Source: Pseudomonas muyukensis
Lineage (GTDB): Bacteria; Pseudomonadota; Gammaproteobacteria; Pseudomonadales; Pseudomonadaceae
Assembly: GCF_019139535.1 (NCBI RefSeq)
Contig: NZ_CP077073.1
Location: forward strand, 447,501 to 511,500
Direction: 5' to 3'
DNA: 64,000 bases
Under the pieces are notes generated by a model that was not told the DNA's origin, made no database searches, and saw only the letters and a list, made by a program, of their open reading frames with translations. The position numbers and the translations under genes were made by a program. Below are positions 8,066-16,974 of this stretch, one piece after another; positions within the stretch are counted from its first letter, which is position 1; each line of letters begins with the position of its first letter.

Positions 8066-9178
8066 ATGCGTCGCCTCGCCCACACCCTGCGCCTGGGCCT
8101 GAAGGAGCTGACCAGCCTGCGCCACGACAGCGTGTTGCTGTTGTTCCTGCTGTACGCCTTCAGCGTGGCGATCTACATGCCCGCGGCGGGTTCGGTGATC
8201 GGCGTGCACAACGCCAGCGTGGCGGTGGTCGACGAAGACCACAGCGCCGTCTCGCGCAAGCTCGCCGAAGCGCTGCAGCCGCCGGAGTTCCAAGCCGCCG
8301 TGGCGCTGCCCAGCGCACGCCTGGACCAAGCCATGGACAGCGGCCAGTACACCTTCGTGATCAACCTGCCGGTGAACTTCCAGGCCGACCTGCTGGCCGG
8401 GCGCTCGCCGCAGTTGCAGGTCAACGTCGACGCCACGGCCATGAGCCAGGCGTTCATGGGCGCCGGCTACATCGGCCGGATCTTCGAGCGCGAGTTGCTC
8501 GAGTACACCGACCGCGACGCGGCGCAGAGCCCGGCGCTGCTCAACCCCAAGGCGCTGTTCAACCCCAACCTGGAGGGCGGCTGGTTCCTGGCGGTGATCC
8601 AGATCGTCAACAACATCACCATCCTGGCGATCATCCTCACCGGCACCGCGCTGCTGCGCGAGCGCGAGCATGGCACCCTCGACCACCTGCTGGTGCTGCC
8701 GTTGACGGCGCTGGAAATCATGCTGGCGAAGATCGCCAGCAACGCCCTGGTGGTGGTGCTGTGCACCTGGGTTTCGCTGGAGGTGGTGGTCAAGGGTGCG
8801 CTGGGAGTGCCGCTGGCCGGTTCCCTGGGGCTGTTCCTGGGGGTGACTGCGCTGTACCTGTTCGCCAGCACGGCGCTGGGCATCTTCCTCGCCACCCTGG
8901 CGCGCTCGACGCCGCAGTTCGGCCTGCTGGCAATCCCGGTGATCATCCCGATGCTGCTGCTCTCGGGCGGCAGCACGCCGCTGGACAGCATGCCGCAGTG
9001 GCTGCAGTGGGTCATGCAGGGTTCGCCCTCGACCCACTTCGTCAGCCTCGGCGCCGCGATCCTGTTCCGCGACGCCGGGCTGGCCGTGGTCTGGCCGGAC
9101 GTAGCAGCCCTGGCGGTGATCGGCCTGGTGTTCTTCGGCGTGGCCCTGGCGCGCTTTCGCCGCAGCCTCGCTTCGTGA
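8066..9178 (+). CDS. YhhJ-like ABC-2 transporter permease
   Basis: A 370-residue inner-membrane permease of the ABC-2 family: one N-terminal helix (about 24-45), a periplasmic domain beginning VAVVDEDHSAVSRKL, then five helices from about 175 with the ELLREREHGT-like motif LLREREHGTLDHLLVLP before the transmembrane core. It follows the RbbA-like gene by one base and completes the YhiI-RbbA-YhhJ set. Its 3' end directly abuts the convergent gene at 9179. Confidence 0.9.
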   Translation: MRRLAHTLRLGLKELTSLRHDSVLLLFLLYAFSVAIYMPAAGSVIGVHNASVAVVDEDHSAVSRKLAEALQPPEFQAAVALPSARLDQAMDSGQYTFVINLPVNFQADLLAGRSPQLQVNVDATAMSQAFMGAGYIGRIFERELLEYTDRDAAQSPALLNPKALFNPNLEGGWFLAVIQIVNNITILAIILTGTALLREREHGTLDHLLVLPLTALEIMLAKIASNALVVVLCTWVSLEVVVKGALGVPLAGSLGLFLGVTALYLFASTALGIFLATLARSTPQFGLLAIPVIIPMLLLSGGSTPLDSMPQWLQWVMQGSPSTHFVSLGAAILFRDAGLAVVWPDVAALAVIGLVFFGVALARFRRSLAS

Positions 9179-9580
9179 TCACTGCACGATCAGGTTGTTG
9201 AACAGCAGGTCCTCGACGATCGGCTTGCCCTCTTCGGACTCCATCACCTGCTGCACCTGCTTCAGGGCTTCCTGGCGCAGTTTTTCCTTGGCCTCGACGT
9301 TGCTCATGTTGTCCACGCCCTGCTGGGTGAACAGCGCCACCAGCTGGTTGCGGATCAGCGGCTCATGGTGCTTGACCGCAGCGGCGGCGGTATCGCCGGT
9401 CACGCGCAGGGCGACATCGGCCTTGTACACCCGCAGCTTGGGGTTGCCGTCGAGGGCGTAGTTGCCAACGAAGGGCGGGCTGAGGGTGATATAGGCCACC
9501 TTGGGCTCGCCTTCCTTTTCCTCGGCCATCGCCGCCGCTGGCAGCAGCAGCGCCAGCACCATCCAGATCCACGCTTTCAC
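9179..9580 (-). CDS. FliL-like exported protein
   Basis: A 133-residue protein with a signal peptide (KAWIWMVLALLLPAAAMA, cleavage before EEKEG) and a FliL-like domain with the YITLSPPFVGNY strand and a C-terminal VEDLLFNNLIVQ. It starts at GTG 9580, preceded by GAGGAG at ideal spacing, rather than at the upstream ATG that would put residues before the signal peptide. No flagellar gene is nearby. Homologues outside flagellar clusters are common in pseudomonads and uncharacterised. Confidence 0.85.
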   Translation of the reverse strand: MKAWIWMVLALLLPAAAMAEEKEGEPKVAYITLSPPFVGNYALDGNPKLRVYKADVALRVTGDTAAAAVKHHEPLIRNQLVALFTQQGVDNMSNVEAKEKLRQEALKQVQQVMESEEGKPIVEDLLFNNLIVQ

Positions 9581-9737
9581 GAATTCGCTCCTCAATACAG
9601 TTGGCGCCAGCTTACCCAGCGCACCGGCCAAACCCAAGCCCGGGCTTATGAAGGTGCATCAGGGCGGGCCATGCTCGTTGACCCGGGGGGCCGCCCTCCT
9701 ACACTTATCGGCCACCACACGCAAAGGAATAGCCCTG

Positions 9738-10715
9738 ATGAAAGCCTTGTTGTGCAAAGCCCTGGGCCCAGCGCGGGATCTGGTCCTGGAAGAGGTCGCC
9801 GGGCCTGCGCCGAAGAAGAACGAAGTGCTGATCGACGTGCATGCCGCCGGGGTCAACTTCCCCGACACCCTGATCATCGAAGGCAAGTACCAGTTCCAGC
9901 CACCGCTGCCGTTCTCGCCGGGGGGCGAGGCCGCCGGCGTGGTGGCCGCGGTCGGCGAGAAGGCTGGCGCCTTCCAGGTTGGCGAGCGGGTCATGGCCCT
10001 GACCGGCTGGGGCGCCTTCGCCGAGCAGGTGGCGGTGCCGTTCTACAACGTGCTGCCAATTCCGACGGGAATGGACTTCACCACCGCCGCCGCCTTTGGC
10101 ATGACCTACGGCACCTCGATGCACGCCCTGACCCAGCGCGGCCAGCTCAAGGCCGGCGAGACCCTGCTGGTGCTCGGCGCCTCTGGCGGGGTGGGCCTGG
10201 CGGCGGTGGAGATCGGCAAGGCCCTGGGCGCGCGGGTGATCGCCGCGGCCAGCAGCGCCGAGAAACTGGCCATCGCCAAGGCTGCCGGGGCCGACGAGCT
10301 GATCGACTACAGCCAGGCCAGCCTCAAGGACGAGATCAAGCGCCTGACCGGCGGCCAGGGCGTCGATGTGGTCTACGACCCGGTTGGCGGCGCGCTGTTC
10401 GACCAGGCGGTGCGCGGATTGGCCTGGAATGGCCGGCTGCTGGTGGTGGGCTTTGCCAGTGGCAGCATCCCGCAACTGCCGGTGAACCTGGCGCTGCTCA
10501 AGGGCGCGGCGGTGCTCGGGGTGTTCTGGGGCGCGTTCGCCCAGCGCCAGCCGCAGGACAACGCCGCCAACTTCCGCCAGCTGTTCGCCTGGCATGCCGA
10601 GGGCAAGCTCAAGCCGCTGGTGTCGCAGACCTTTGCACTGGCCGAGGGCGGCGCGGCGATCGAACGCCTGGCGCAGCGCCAGGCGGTGGGCAAGCTGGTG
10701 GTGACGGTCCGGTAA
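9738..10715 (+). CDS. NADPH:quinone oxidoreductase family protein (zinc-free MDR)
   Basis: A 325-residue medium-chain dehydrogenase/reductase. It has the N-terminal GroES-like part (VHAAGVNFPDTLIIEGKYQ), the glycine-rich coenzyme motif LGASGGVGLAAVE near 144-156, and YDPVGG. The Cys residues needed for catalytic or structural zinc are missing, as in the quinone oxidoreductase (QOR) subfamily. Likely reduction of quinones or enones with NADPH in the cytosol; the substrate cannot be read from sequence. The start at 9738 follows AAAGGAA and matches the family N-terminus MKALLCKALG. Confidence 0.9.
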   Translation: MKALLCKALGPARDLVLEEVAGPAPKKNEVLIDVHAAGVNFPDTLIIEGKYQFQPPLPFSPGGEAAGVVAAVGEKAGAFQVGERVMALTGWGAFAEQVAVPFYNVLPIPTGMDFTTAAAFGMTYGTSMHALTQRGQLKAGETLLVLGASGGVGLAAVEIGKALGARVIAAASSAEKLAIAKAAGADELIDYSQASLKDEIKRLTGGQGVDVVYDPVGGALFDQAVRGLAWNGRLLVVGFASGSIPQLPVNLALLKGAAVLGVFWGAFAQRQPQDNAANFRQLFAWHAEGKLKPLVSQTFALAEGGAAIERLAQRQAVGKLVVTVR

Positions 10716-10770
10716 CGCCATACAACGTAAGAGCAACTGTCTTGCTGAGACCTCTCAACTGGCGTGATCT

Positions 10771-10904
10771 CTGTAGGAGCGGCCTTGCCGAGGCGTCGGA
10801 CCGGTCGGAAAGGGCCGCAAAGCGGCCCCGGCGATCTTTGCAACAACGCTGAAATCCCGGGGCTGCTGCGCAGCCCTTTCGCGACACAAGGCCGCTCCTA
10901 CAGG
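10771..10904. repeat. REP hairpin element, copy 1
   Basis: It starts tgtaggagcggccttgccg and ends with the complementary ggccgctcctacag, so the whole 134-bp unit can fold on itself. Its first 95 bp or so match the element at 17619-17763 with only a few differences. It follows the quinone oxidoreductase gene and precedes the sulfur operon. Confidence 0.85.
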
Positions 10905-10918
10905 TTGACGTAGTAGCT

Positions 10919-10959
10919 GTGGGCGCATCGCCTGAATCGCGGGGCTAGCCCGCTCCCAC
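10919..10959. repeat. Partial REP-like inverted repeat
   Basis: GTGGG at 10919 pairs with CCCAC ending at 10959, enclosing cgcggggctagcccgc. This is a typical second, shorter Pseudomonas REP form, placed 15 bp after the preceding element. Confidence 0.5.
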
Positions 10960-10981
10960 GACGGGTACACTTCTATCCATA

Positions 10982-11020
10982 TTCCTAAACGGTAGTTCAT
11001 AAACTTTTTCTAAACGAATA
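10982..11020. promoter_or_regulatory. Candidate sulfur-starvation control region of the SfnB operon
   Basis: This is an AT-rich island in GC-rich surroundings. Three related words occur on the + strand: TTCCTAAAC (10982), TTCATAAAC (10996) and TTCTAAAC (11008). The segment 11006-11020 read on the minus strand (TATTCGTTTAGAAAA) matches 11 of 15 positions of a segment upstream of atsB (35176-35190). GGTATAT just after it may be part of a -10 element. The binding factor is unknown; CysB is a guess from the gene content. Confidence 0.4.
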
Positions 11021-11102
11021 GGGTATATCGACCGGACCACCGGACCAGCAAATGTCTGTCGCCGTCAGCTGAGGCGACGCTTTCCACTTTGTGAGGTAAG
11101 GA

Positions 11103-11171
11103 ATGGTCAGGATCACAATCACCCCAGTGGCCAACGCCAGGGCATTGAGTGCAGCCCAGGAGCGGTACTGA
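11103..11171 (+). CDS. Candidate 22-residue leader peptide before the SfnB operon
   Basis: A short ORF reads MVRITITPVANARALSAA and ends ...QERY. It has a good ribosome binding site (GAGG, 6-bp spacing) and its TGA overlaps the ATG of the first SfnB gene by one base (TGATG), giving stop-start coupling. A hairpin with stem GTCGCC/GGCGAC (11058-11078) lies 25 bp upstream. The peptide has no Cys and no Met besides the initiator, and uses two AGG codons that are rare in this genome. Real translation is unproven. Confidence 0.4.
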   Translation: MVRITITPVANARALSAAQERY

Positions 11172-12412
11172 TGTCTAGCCAGCCAACTACCCGACTCCAC
11201 AGCGATATCGACAGCTCGCCGCCGCTGCTGCCGGCCAAGGTGCTGCGCAACGACGCAGAGGCCCTGCAGGCCGCCCGCGAACTGGCCGAGGTGGCCCGCC
11301 AGCAGGCGGCCAAGCGTGACCAGCAACGCAAGCTGCCCTGGGCCGAGATCGAACAGTTCACCCGCAGCGGCCTGGGCAGCATCAGCGTGCCCAAGGCCTA
11401 TGGCGGCCCCGAGGTGTCGTTCGTCACCATCGCCGAAGTGTTCCGCCTGATCAGCGCCGCCGACCCGGCGCTGGGGCAGATTCCGCAAAACCAGTTCGGC
11501 ATCCTGCAACTGATCCGCCTGACCGCCACCGAAGCCCAGCAGGCAGCGGTCTTGCGCGCCGTGCTCGACGGCTGGCGCATCGGCAATGCCGGGCCCGAAC
11601 GCGGCACCAAGGACACGCTCACACTCAAGGCCCGCATCACCCGCGACGGCGATGGCTATCGCATCAGCGGCGAGAAGTTCTACTCCACCGGCGCCCTGTT
11701 CGCCCACTGGGTGGCGGTCAAGGCCCTGGACGACGAGGGGCGCCAGCGCCTGGCGCTGGTTCGCCGGGGCAGCCCGGGGCTGCGCATCGTCGACGACTGG
11801 TCCGGCTTCGGCCAGCGCACCACCGCCAGCGGCACCGTGCTGCTCGACCAGGTGCCGGTGGACGCCGACCTGGTCATCGACAACTGGCGCCATCGGGAAC
11901 AACCCAGCACCCAGGGCGCGGCCTCGCAACTGATCCAGGCCGCCATCGACGCCGGCATCGCCGAGGCCGCAATCGACGACGCAATCCAGTTCGTGCGCGA
12001 GAAATCGCGGCCGTGGATCGAAGCCAAGGTCGAGCGCAACAGCGACGACCCCTATGTGATCGCCGATATCGGCCGCCTCAAGCTCGACCTGCACGCCGCC
12101 GAAGCACTGCTGCGCAAGGCCGCGAAGGTGCTCGACGAGGTCAACGCCGGGCCCCTCGACGATGCCGCCGCCGCGCGGGCATCGATCGCCGTGGCCGAGG
12201 CCAAGGTGCTCACCACCGAGATCGCCTTGCAGGCCAGCGAGAAGCTCTTCGAGCTGGCCGGCAGCCGCGCCAGCCTGGCCGAGTTCAACCTCGACCGGCA
12301 CTGGCGCAACGCAAGGGTGCACACCCTGCACGACCCGGTGCGCTGGAAGTACCACGCCGTCGGCGCCTACTACCTCAACGGCACCCTGCCGGCCCGCCAT
12401 TCCTGGATCTGA
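11171..12412 (+). CDS. SfnB-family sulfur acquisition oxidoreductase 1
   Basis: A 413-residue flavoprotein with the acyl-CoA dehydrogenase fold used by SfnB and DszC-type monooxygenases. The N-terminal helical domain contains SVPKAYGG and ADPALGQIPQNQFG, the middle beta-domain contains KFYSTGALFAHW and DDWSGFGQRTTASGT, and the C-terminal helices end in a block shared with the next gene. It probably uses reduced FMN and O2 in the desulfurisation of organosulfur compounds. It has no Cys and only the initiator Met. GGAG lies 8 bp before the ATG. It leads an operon with a second SfnB, an NtaA/DszA-type enzyme and an importer. The exact substrate is not known. Confidence 0.88.
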   Translation: MSSQPTTRLHSDIDSSPPLLPAKVLRNDAEALQAARELAEVARQQAAKRDQQRKLPWAEIEQFTRSGLGSISVPKAYGGPEVSFVTIAEVFRLISAADPALGQIPQNQFGILQLIRLTATEAQQAAVLRAVLDGWRIGNAGPERGTKDTLTLKARITRDGDGYRISGEKFYSTGALFAHWVAVKALDDEGRQRLALVRRGSPGLRIVDDWSGFGQRTTASGTVLLDQVPVDADLVIDNWRHREQPSTQGAASQLIQAAIDAGIAEAAIDDAIQFVREKSRPWIEAKVERNSDDPYVIADIGRLKLDLHAAEALLRKAAKVLDEVNAGPLDDAAAARASIAVAEAKVLTTEIALQASEKLFELAGSRASLAEFNLDRHWRNARVHTLHDPVRWKYHAVGAYYLNGTLPARHSWI

Positions 12413-12422
12413 TTCAAGGCCC

Positions 12423-12478
12423 TTCGCCAGCAAACCGGCCCCTACGCACTCTCCGTAGGAGCCGGCCTGCCGGCGAAC
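12423..12478. repeat. REP-like inverted repeat between the SfnB genes
   Basis: ttcgccagcaaaccggcccctacg and its near complement cgtaggagccggcctgccggcgaa form a stem around a short loop in the 85-bp gap between the two SfnB genes. As it lies inside an operon it may stabilise or partly terminate the upstream transcript. Confidence 0.65.
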
Positions 12479-12497
12479 AGCCCCTGCGGAGAGCACC

Positions 12498-13679
12498 ATG
12501 ACTGCATCCCTCATCACCAGCGACGCCCAGGCCCTGGCCGTCGCCGAAGAAATCGCCCATTCACTGCGCCACGACAGCGCCGCGCGTGACCGCGAACGCC
12601 GCCTGCCCCACGCCGAACTCGACCATTTCGTGCAGACCGGCCTGTGGGGCATCAGCGTGCCCAAGGCCTTCGGCGGCGCCGGCGTCTCCAGCGCCACCCT
12701 GGCCAAGGTCATCGCCCGCATCGCCCAGGCCGACGCCTCGCTCGGGCAGATCCCGCAGAACCACTTCTACGCCCTGGAAGTGCTGCGGGTGAACGGCACC
12801 CCGGCACAACAGAAACGCTTGTATGCCGAAGTCCTCGCCGGCCGCCGCTTCGGCAACGCCCTGGCCGAGATCGGCACCAGGAACGCCCATGAACGCACCA
12901 CCCGCCTGACCCGCGATGGCGACCATTACCGTATCGATGGCCGCAAGTTCTACTGCACTGGCGCCCTCTACGCCCAACGCATCCCGACCCTGGTGATCGA
13001 CGAACAGGGGGTTTCACACCTGGCCTTCGTGCCCGCCGACACCCCGGGGATCGAGGTGATCGACGACTGGAGCGGCTTCGGCCAGCGCACCACCGGCAGT
13101 GGCTCGGTGGTGTTCGACAATGTGTTCGTCCGCGCCGAGGACGTGGTGCCGTTCCAGAGCGCCTTCGATCGCCCGACCACGGTCGGCCCGCTGGCGCAGA
13201 TCCTCCACGCCGCCATCGACACCGGCATCGCCCGCGCCGCCTTCGAGGACGCCCTGCACTTCGTGCGCACCCGCAGCCGGCCGTGGATCGATTCCGGCCT
13301 GGACAAGGCCAGCGACGACCCGCTGACCCTGAAAAGCTTCGGCCACCTGGCGATCCGCCTGCACGCCGCCGAAGCCCTGCTCGAGCGCGCCGGGGAAATC
13401 CTCGACCTCGCCCAGGCCGACAGCAACGCCGAGACCCTGGCCGCCGCCTCCATCGCCGTGGCCGAGGCGCGGGCGATCAGCACCGAGATCTCGCTCGCCG
13501 CTGGCACCACCCTGTTCGAGCTGGCCGGCAGCCAGGCCACCCTGGCCGAGCACAACCTCGACCGCCACTGGCGCAACGCCCGCGTCCACACCCTGCACGA
13601 CCCGGTGCGCTGGAAGTACCACGCCATCGGCAACTACTACCTCAACGACGAGAAGCCGCCGCGCCGGGGGACCATCTGA
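12498..13679 (+). CDS. SfnB-family sulfur acquisition oxidoreductase 2
   Basis: A 393-residue paralogue of the preceding protein with the same layout: SVPKAFGGAGVSS, ASLGQIPQNHFY, KFYCTGALYA, DDWSGFGQRTTGSGS. A C-terminal stretch of 24 residues from NLDRHWRNARVHTLHD onward is identical in both. It has one Cys and only the initiator Met. It probably acts as an FMN-dependent oxygenase on a different organosulfur substrate. GGAGAG precedes the start. Its TGA overlaps the next gene's ATG (TGATG). Confidence 0.88.
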   Translation: MTASLITSDAQALAVAEEIAHSLRHDSAARDRERRLPHAELDHFVQTGLWGISVPKAFGGAGVSSATLAKVIARIAQADASLGQIPQNHFYALEVLRVNGTPAQQKRLYAEVLAGRRFGNALAEIGTRNAHERTTRLTRDGDHYRIDGRKFYCTGALYAQRIPTLVIDEQGVSHLAFVPADTPGIEVIDDWSGFGQRTTGSGSVVFDNVFVRAEDVVPFQSAFDRPTTVGPLAQILHAAIDTGIARAAFEDALHFVRTRSRPWIDSGLDKASDDPLTLKSFGHLAIRLHAAEALLERAGEILDLAQADSNAETLAAASIAVAEARAISTEISLAAGTTLFELAGSQATLAEHNLDRHWRNARVHTLHDPVRWKYHAIGNYYLNDEKPPRRGTI

Positions 13680-15070
13680 TGGCCCGCCAGATCCTGCTCA
13701 ACGCCTTCAACATGAACTGCATCGGGCACATCAACCATGGCCTGTGGACCCACCCACGGGACACCTCGACCCAGTACAAGACCCTGGAATACTGGACCGA
13801 CCTCGCCCGCCTGCTGGAACGCGGGCTGTTCGACGGCCTGTTCATCGCCGACATCGTCGGCACCTACGACGTGTACGGGCAGTCGGTGCAGGTGCCGCTG
13901 AAAGAGGCCATCCAGCTACCGGTCAACGACCCACTGCTGCTGGTCTCGGCCATGGCCGCAGTGACCCGGCACCTGGGCTTCGGCCTCACCGCCAACCTGA
14001 CCTACGAGGCGCCGTACCTGTTCGCCCGGCGCCTCTCCACCCTCGATCACCTGAGCAACGGCCGAGTCGGCTGGAATATCGTCACCGGCTACCTCGACAG
14101 CGCCGCCCGGGCCATGGGCCTGGAACAGCAACCCGAGCATGACCGCCGCTACGACCAGGCCGACGAATACCTGCAGGTGCTGTACAAGTTGCTCGAAGGC
14201 AGCTGGGACGACGACGCCGTGATCGCCGACCGCGAACAGCGCGTGTATGCGCGTCCGGACAAGGTGCGCAAGGTCGAGCACCACGGTGAGTTCTACAAGG
14301 TCGAGGGCTATCACCTGTGCGAACCCTCGCCCCAGCGCACCCCGGTGCTGTTCCAGGCGGGCAGTTCGGCGCGCGGCCTGGCGTTCGCCGGCAACCATGC
14401 CGAATGCGTGTTCATCGGCGGCCAGGACAAGCCGTCCACCCGCGCCCAGGTCGACAAGGTGCGCGCAGCGGCCAAGGCGGCCGGGCGCGATCCCCAGGCG
14501 GTGAAGGTGTTCATGGGCCTCACCGTGATCGTCGCCCCGACCGAGCAGCAGGCTCGCGCCAAGCATGCCGAGTACCTGCGCCACGCCAGCGCCGAGGCCG
14601 GCGTGGCGCACTTCGCCAGCTCCACCGGCATCGACTTCTCACGCTACGAACTGGACGAGCCCATCGGTTTCGCCAAAGGCAACGCCATCCAATCCGCCAC
14701 CCGCCAGTTGCAGGACAACGCCTGGACCCGTCGCCGCCTGCTCGAACAACACGCCCTGGGCGGGCGCTACGTGACCCTGGTCGGCGCCCCGGAACAAGTG
14801 GCCGAGCAACTGATCGCCTGGATCGACGAAACCGGCCTGGACGGCTTCAACCTGGCGCGCACCGTCACCCCGGAGAGCTACGAGGACTTCATCGACCTGG
14901 TGATCCCGGAACTGCAACGCCGCGGCCGCTACAAGACCGCCTACGCCCAGGGCAGCCTGCGCCAGAAGCTGTTCGCCACACCCCACGCCCACCTGCCCGC
15001 CGACCACCCCGGCGCCGCCTATCGCAACCCACCTGTCCCTGCCCCGACTGGAGCCCTGCACCATGCTTGA
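13679..15070 (+). CDS. NtaA/SnaA/DszA-family FMN-dependent monooxygenase
   Basis: A 463-residue bacterial luciferase-like (LLM) TIM-barrel monooxygenase. Family motifs are NMNCIGHINHGLWTHP at the N-terminus, GLFIADIVGTYDVYG, the SNGRVGWNIVTGY loop near 128, and QAGSSARGLAFAGNHAECVF near 228. Members cleave C-N or C-S bonds of nitrilotriacetate, dibenzothiophene sulfone and related compounds with FMNH2 and O2. In this operon desulfurisation is the likely role. It needs a flavin reductase, and none is encoded in this window. It is coupled to the SfnB gene before it and overlaps the binding-protein gene by 8 bp. Confidence 0.9.
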   Translation: MARQILLNAFNMNCIGHINHGLWTHPRDTSTQYKTLEYWTDLARLLERGLFDGLFIADIVGTYDVYGQSVQVPLKEAIQLPVNDPLLLVSAMAAVTRHLGFGLTANLTYEAPYLFARRLSTLDHLSNGRVGWNIVTGYLDSAARAMGLEQQPEHDRRYDQADEYLQVLYKLLEGSWDDDAVIADREQRVYARPDKVRKVEHHGEFYKVEGYHLCEPSPQRTPVLFQAGSSARGLAFAGNHAECVFIGGQDKPSTRAQVDKVRAAAKAAGRDPQAVKVFMGLTVIVAPTEQQARAKHAEYLRHASAEAGVAHFASSTGIDFSRYELDEPIGFAKGNAIQSATRQLQDNAWTRRRLLEQHALGGRYVTLVGAPEQVAEQLIAWIDETGLDGFNLARTVTPESYEDFIDLVIPELQRRGRYKTAYAQGSLRQKLFATPHAHLPADHPGAAYRNPPVPAPTGALHHA

Positions 15071-15863
15071 GAAACTGTTCCGGCCCGTCGCGGCCATCGC
15101 CCTGGGCCTGGGCCTGTGCGCCACCGCCCTCGCCGCCGAGCCGCTGAAGATCGGCACCACCGCCGCCTTCGCCATCCCACTGGAAGCCGCTGTGGAAGAG
15201 GCCCACAAGCAAGGCCTGGACGTGAAATTGATCGAGTTCAGCGACTGGATCGCACCGAACGTCAGCCTCAACAGCGGCGACATCGACGTGAACTACTTCC
15301 AGCACATCCCCTTCCTGGAGAATGCCAAGGCCGCCGCCGGTTTCAACCTGGTGCCCTACGCGCCGGGGATCATCAACAACGTCGGCCTCTACTCGAAGCG
15401 CTACAAAAGCTTCGCCGAGCTGCCCGAAGGCGCCAGCGTGGCCATCGCCAACGACCCGATCAACAGTGGCCGAGGCCTGCAGTTGCTGGCCAAGGCCGGG
15501 TTGATCACCCTCAAGCCGGGCGTGGGCTACAAGGCCACCGAGGATGACATCGTCGCCAACCCCAGGAAGATCAAGATTCTCCAGGTCGAGGCGGTACAGC
15601 TGGTGCGCGCCTATGACGACGCCGACCTGGTCCAGGGCTACCCGGCCTACATCCGCCTGGCCAATAGCTTCGACGCCACCTCGGCGCTGCTGTTCGACGG
15701 CCTGGAGAACAAGGAATACGTGATCCAGTTCGTGATCCGCCCGCAGGAGAAGAACGACCCGCGCCTGGCCAAGTTCGTCGACATCTACCAGCACTCGCCC
15801 GCCGTGCGCGCCGCCCTGGACAAGGCCCACGGCAAGCTCTACCAGGCCGGTTGGGAAGGCTGA
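15063..15863 (+). CDS. MetQ/NlpA-family periplasmic binding protein
   Basis: A 266-residue solute-binding protein. It has a signal peptide with cleavage after ATALAA, then the family core [23 protein letters not shown] and [12 protein letters not shown]. MetQ proteins are usually lipoproteins, but the only Cys (residue 19, in GLGLCATA) does not sit in a proper lipobox, so this looks like a soluble periplasmic protein. After cleavage it contains neither Cys nor Met. With the next two genes it forms a MetNI-type importer, probably for the organosulfur substrate of the operon rather than methionine. Confidence 0.88.
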   Translation: MLEKLFRPVAAIALGLGLCATALAAEPLKIGTTAAFAIPLEAAVEEAHKQGLDVKLIEFSDWIAPNVSLNSGDIDVNYFQHIPFLENAKAAAGFNLVPYAPGIINNVGLYSKRYKSFAELPEGASVAIANDPINSGRGLQLLAKAGLITLKPGVGYKATEDDIVANPRKIKILQVEAVQLVRAYDDADLVQGYPAYIRLANSFDATSALLFDGLENKEYVIQFVIRPQEKNDPRLAKFVDIYQHSPAVRAALDKAHGKLYQAGWEG

Positions 15864-15864
15864 C

Positions 15865-16974
15865 ATGGCCCAGGCCAGCGCCCTCAGGGCGCCCGTCCCC
15901 CCCGTCGAACCGCACAAGGCCACGGAGCAGACTCTGCGCCCGGACGTGAGCCAGGCCCACGTGCGCTTCATCGGCCTGGGCAAGACCTACCCAGGCCAGG
16001 CCCAGCCCGCGCTGCACGGCATCGACCTGAACATTCGCCGCGGCGAAATTTTCGGCATCATCGGCCGCAGTGGCGCCGGCAAGTCGTCGCTGCTGCGCAC
16101 CATCAACCGCCTGGAACAGCCCAGCCAGGGCCGGGTACTGATCGACCAGGTGGATATCGCGCCGTTCGACGAGGACCGCCTGGTGGCCCTGCGCCGGCGC
16201 ATCGGCATGATCTTCCAGCACTTCAACCTCATGTCGGCCAAGACCGTGTGGCAGAACGTCGAGCTGCCGTTGAAGGTGGCCGGCGTCGCCAAGGCCGAGC
16301 GCCAGCGCAAGGTGCGCGAGCTGCTGGCGCTGGTCGGGCTGGCGGAGAAACAGCATGTCTACCCGGCACAACTGTCGGGTGGGCAGAAACAGCGGGTCGG
16401 TATCGCCCGGGCGCTGGTGCACGACCCTGAGATTCTGCTGTGCGATGAGGCCACGTCGGCGCTGGACCCGGAAACCACCGCCTCGATCCTTGAACTGCTG
16501 CGCGACATCAACCGGCGCCTGGGCCTGACGGTGGTGCTGATCACCCACGAGATGGCGGTGATCCGCGATATCTGCCACCGCGTGGTGGTGCTGGAGCGCG
16601 GCGAAGTGGTCGAGCAGGGCGAAGTCTGGCAGGTGTTCGGCGCACCGCGCCATGAGGTGACTCACACGCTGCTGGCACCCTTGCAGGCGCGGCTCCCCGA
16701 GGCATTGCAAGCCAGCCTGCGCGCCAGCCCCGCCAGCCGTGATGCGGCCGTGGTACTCAAGCTCGGCCTGGTCGGCGAGCCGGAACTGAGCGCCCTGTTC
16801 GCTGACCTGGGTGGGCGGGTGCGCCTGCTGCAGGGCGGCATCGAGACCATCGGCGAGCATGCCGTGGGGCAACTGGTCCTGTCCGTGCGCGGCTCGCCGC
16901 TGGACACCCGTCAATTGCTGGAACGCGCCCGTCGCTGGGCTGCGGATGTGGAGGTGCTGGGCCATGTGGATTGA
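15865..16974 (+). CDS. MetN-like ABC importer ATPase
   Basis: A 369-residue ATPase with an unusual 30-residue N-terminal extension, Walker [10 protein letters not shown] near 68, Q-loop [16 protein letters not shown], signature [15 protein letters not shown], Walker [16 protein letters not shown], and a C-terminal NIL-type regulatory domain (about 290-369). In MetN the NIL domain binds methionine and inhibits transport; what it senses here is open. It starts one base after the binding-protein gene and overlaps the permease gene by 11 bp. Confidence 0.9.
   Translation: MAQASALRAPVPPVEPHKATEQTLRPDVSQAHVRFIGLGKTYPGQAQPALHGIDLNIRRGEIFGIIGRSGAGKSSLLRTINRLEQPSQGRVLIDQVDIAPFDEDRLVALRRRIGMIFQHFNLMSAKTVWQNVELPLKVAGVAKAERQRKVRELLALVGLAEKQHVYPAQLSGGQKQRVGIARALVHDPEILLCDEATSALDPETTASILELLRDINRRLGLTVVLITHEMAVIRDICHRVVVLERGEVVEQGEVWQVFGAPRHEVTHTLLAPLQARLPEALQASLRASPASRDAAVVLKLGLVGEPELSALFADLGGRVRLLQGGIETIGEHAVGQLVLSVRGSPLDTRQLLERARRWAADVEVLGHVD

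Noticed and set aside
10997-12721. 574-codon open frame antisense to the SfnB genes
   Set aside because: It runs through the leader, a REP element and two genes on the other strand, with no domain.
15063-15140. Lipoprotein signal in the MetQ-like protein
   Set aside because: The residues before Cys19 (GLGL) do not fit a lipobox; an AxA signal peptidase I site follows.
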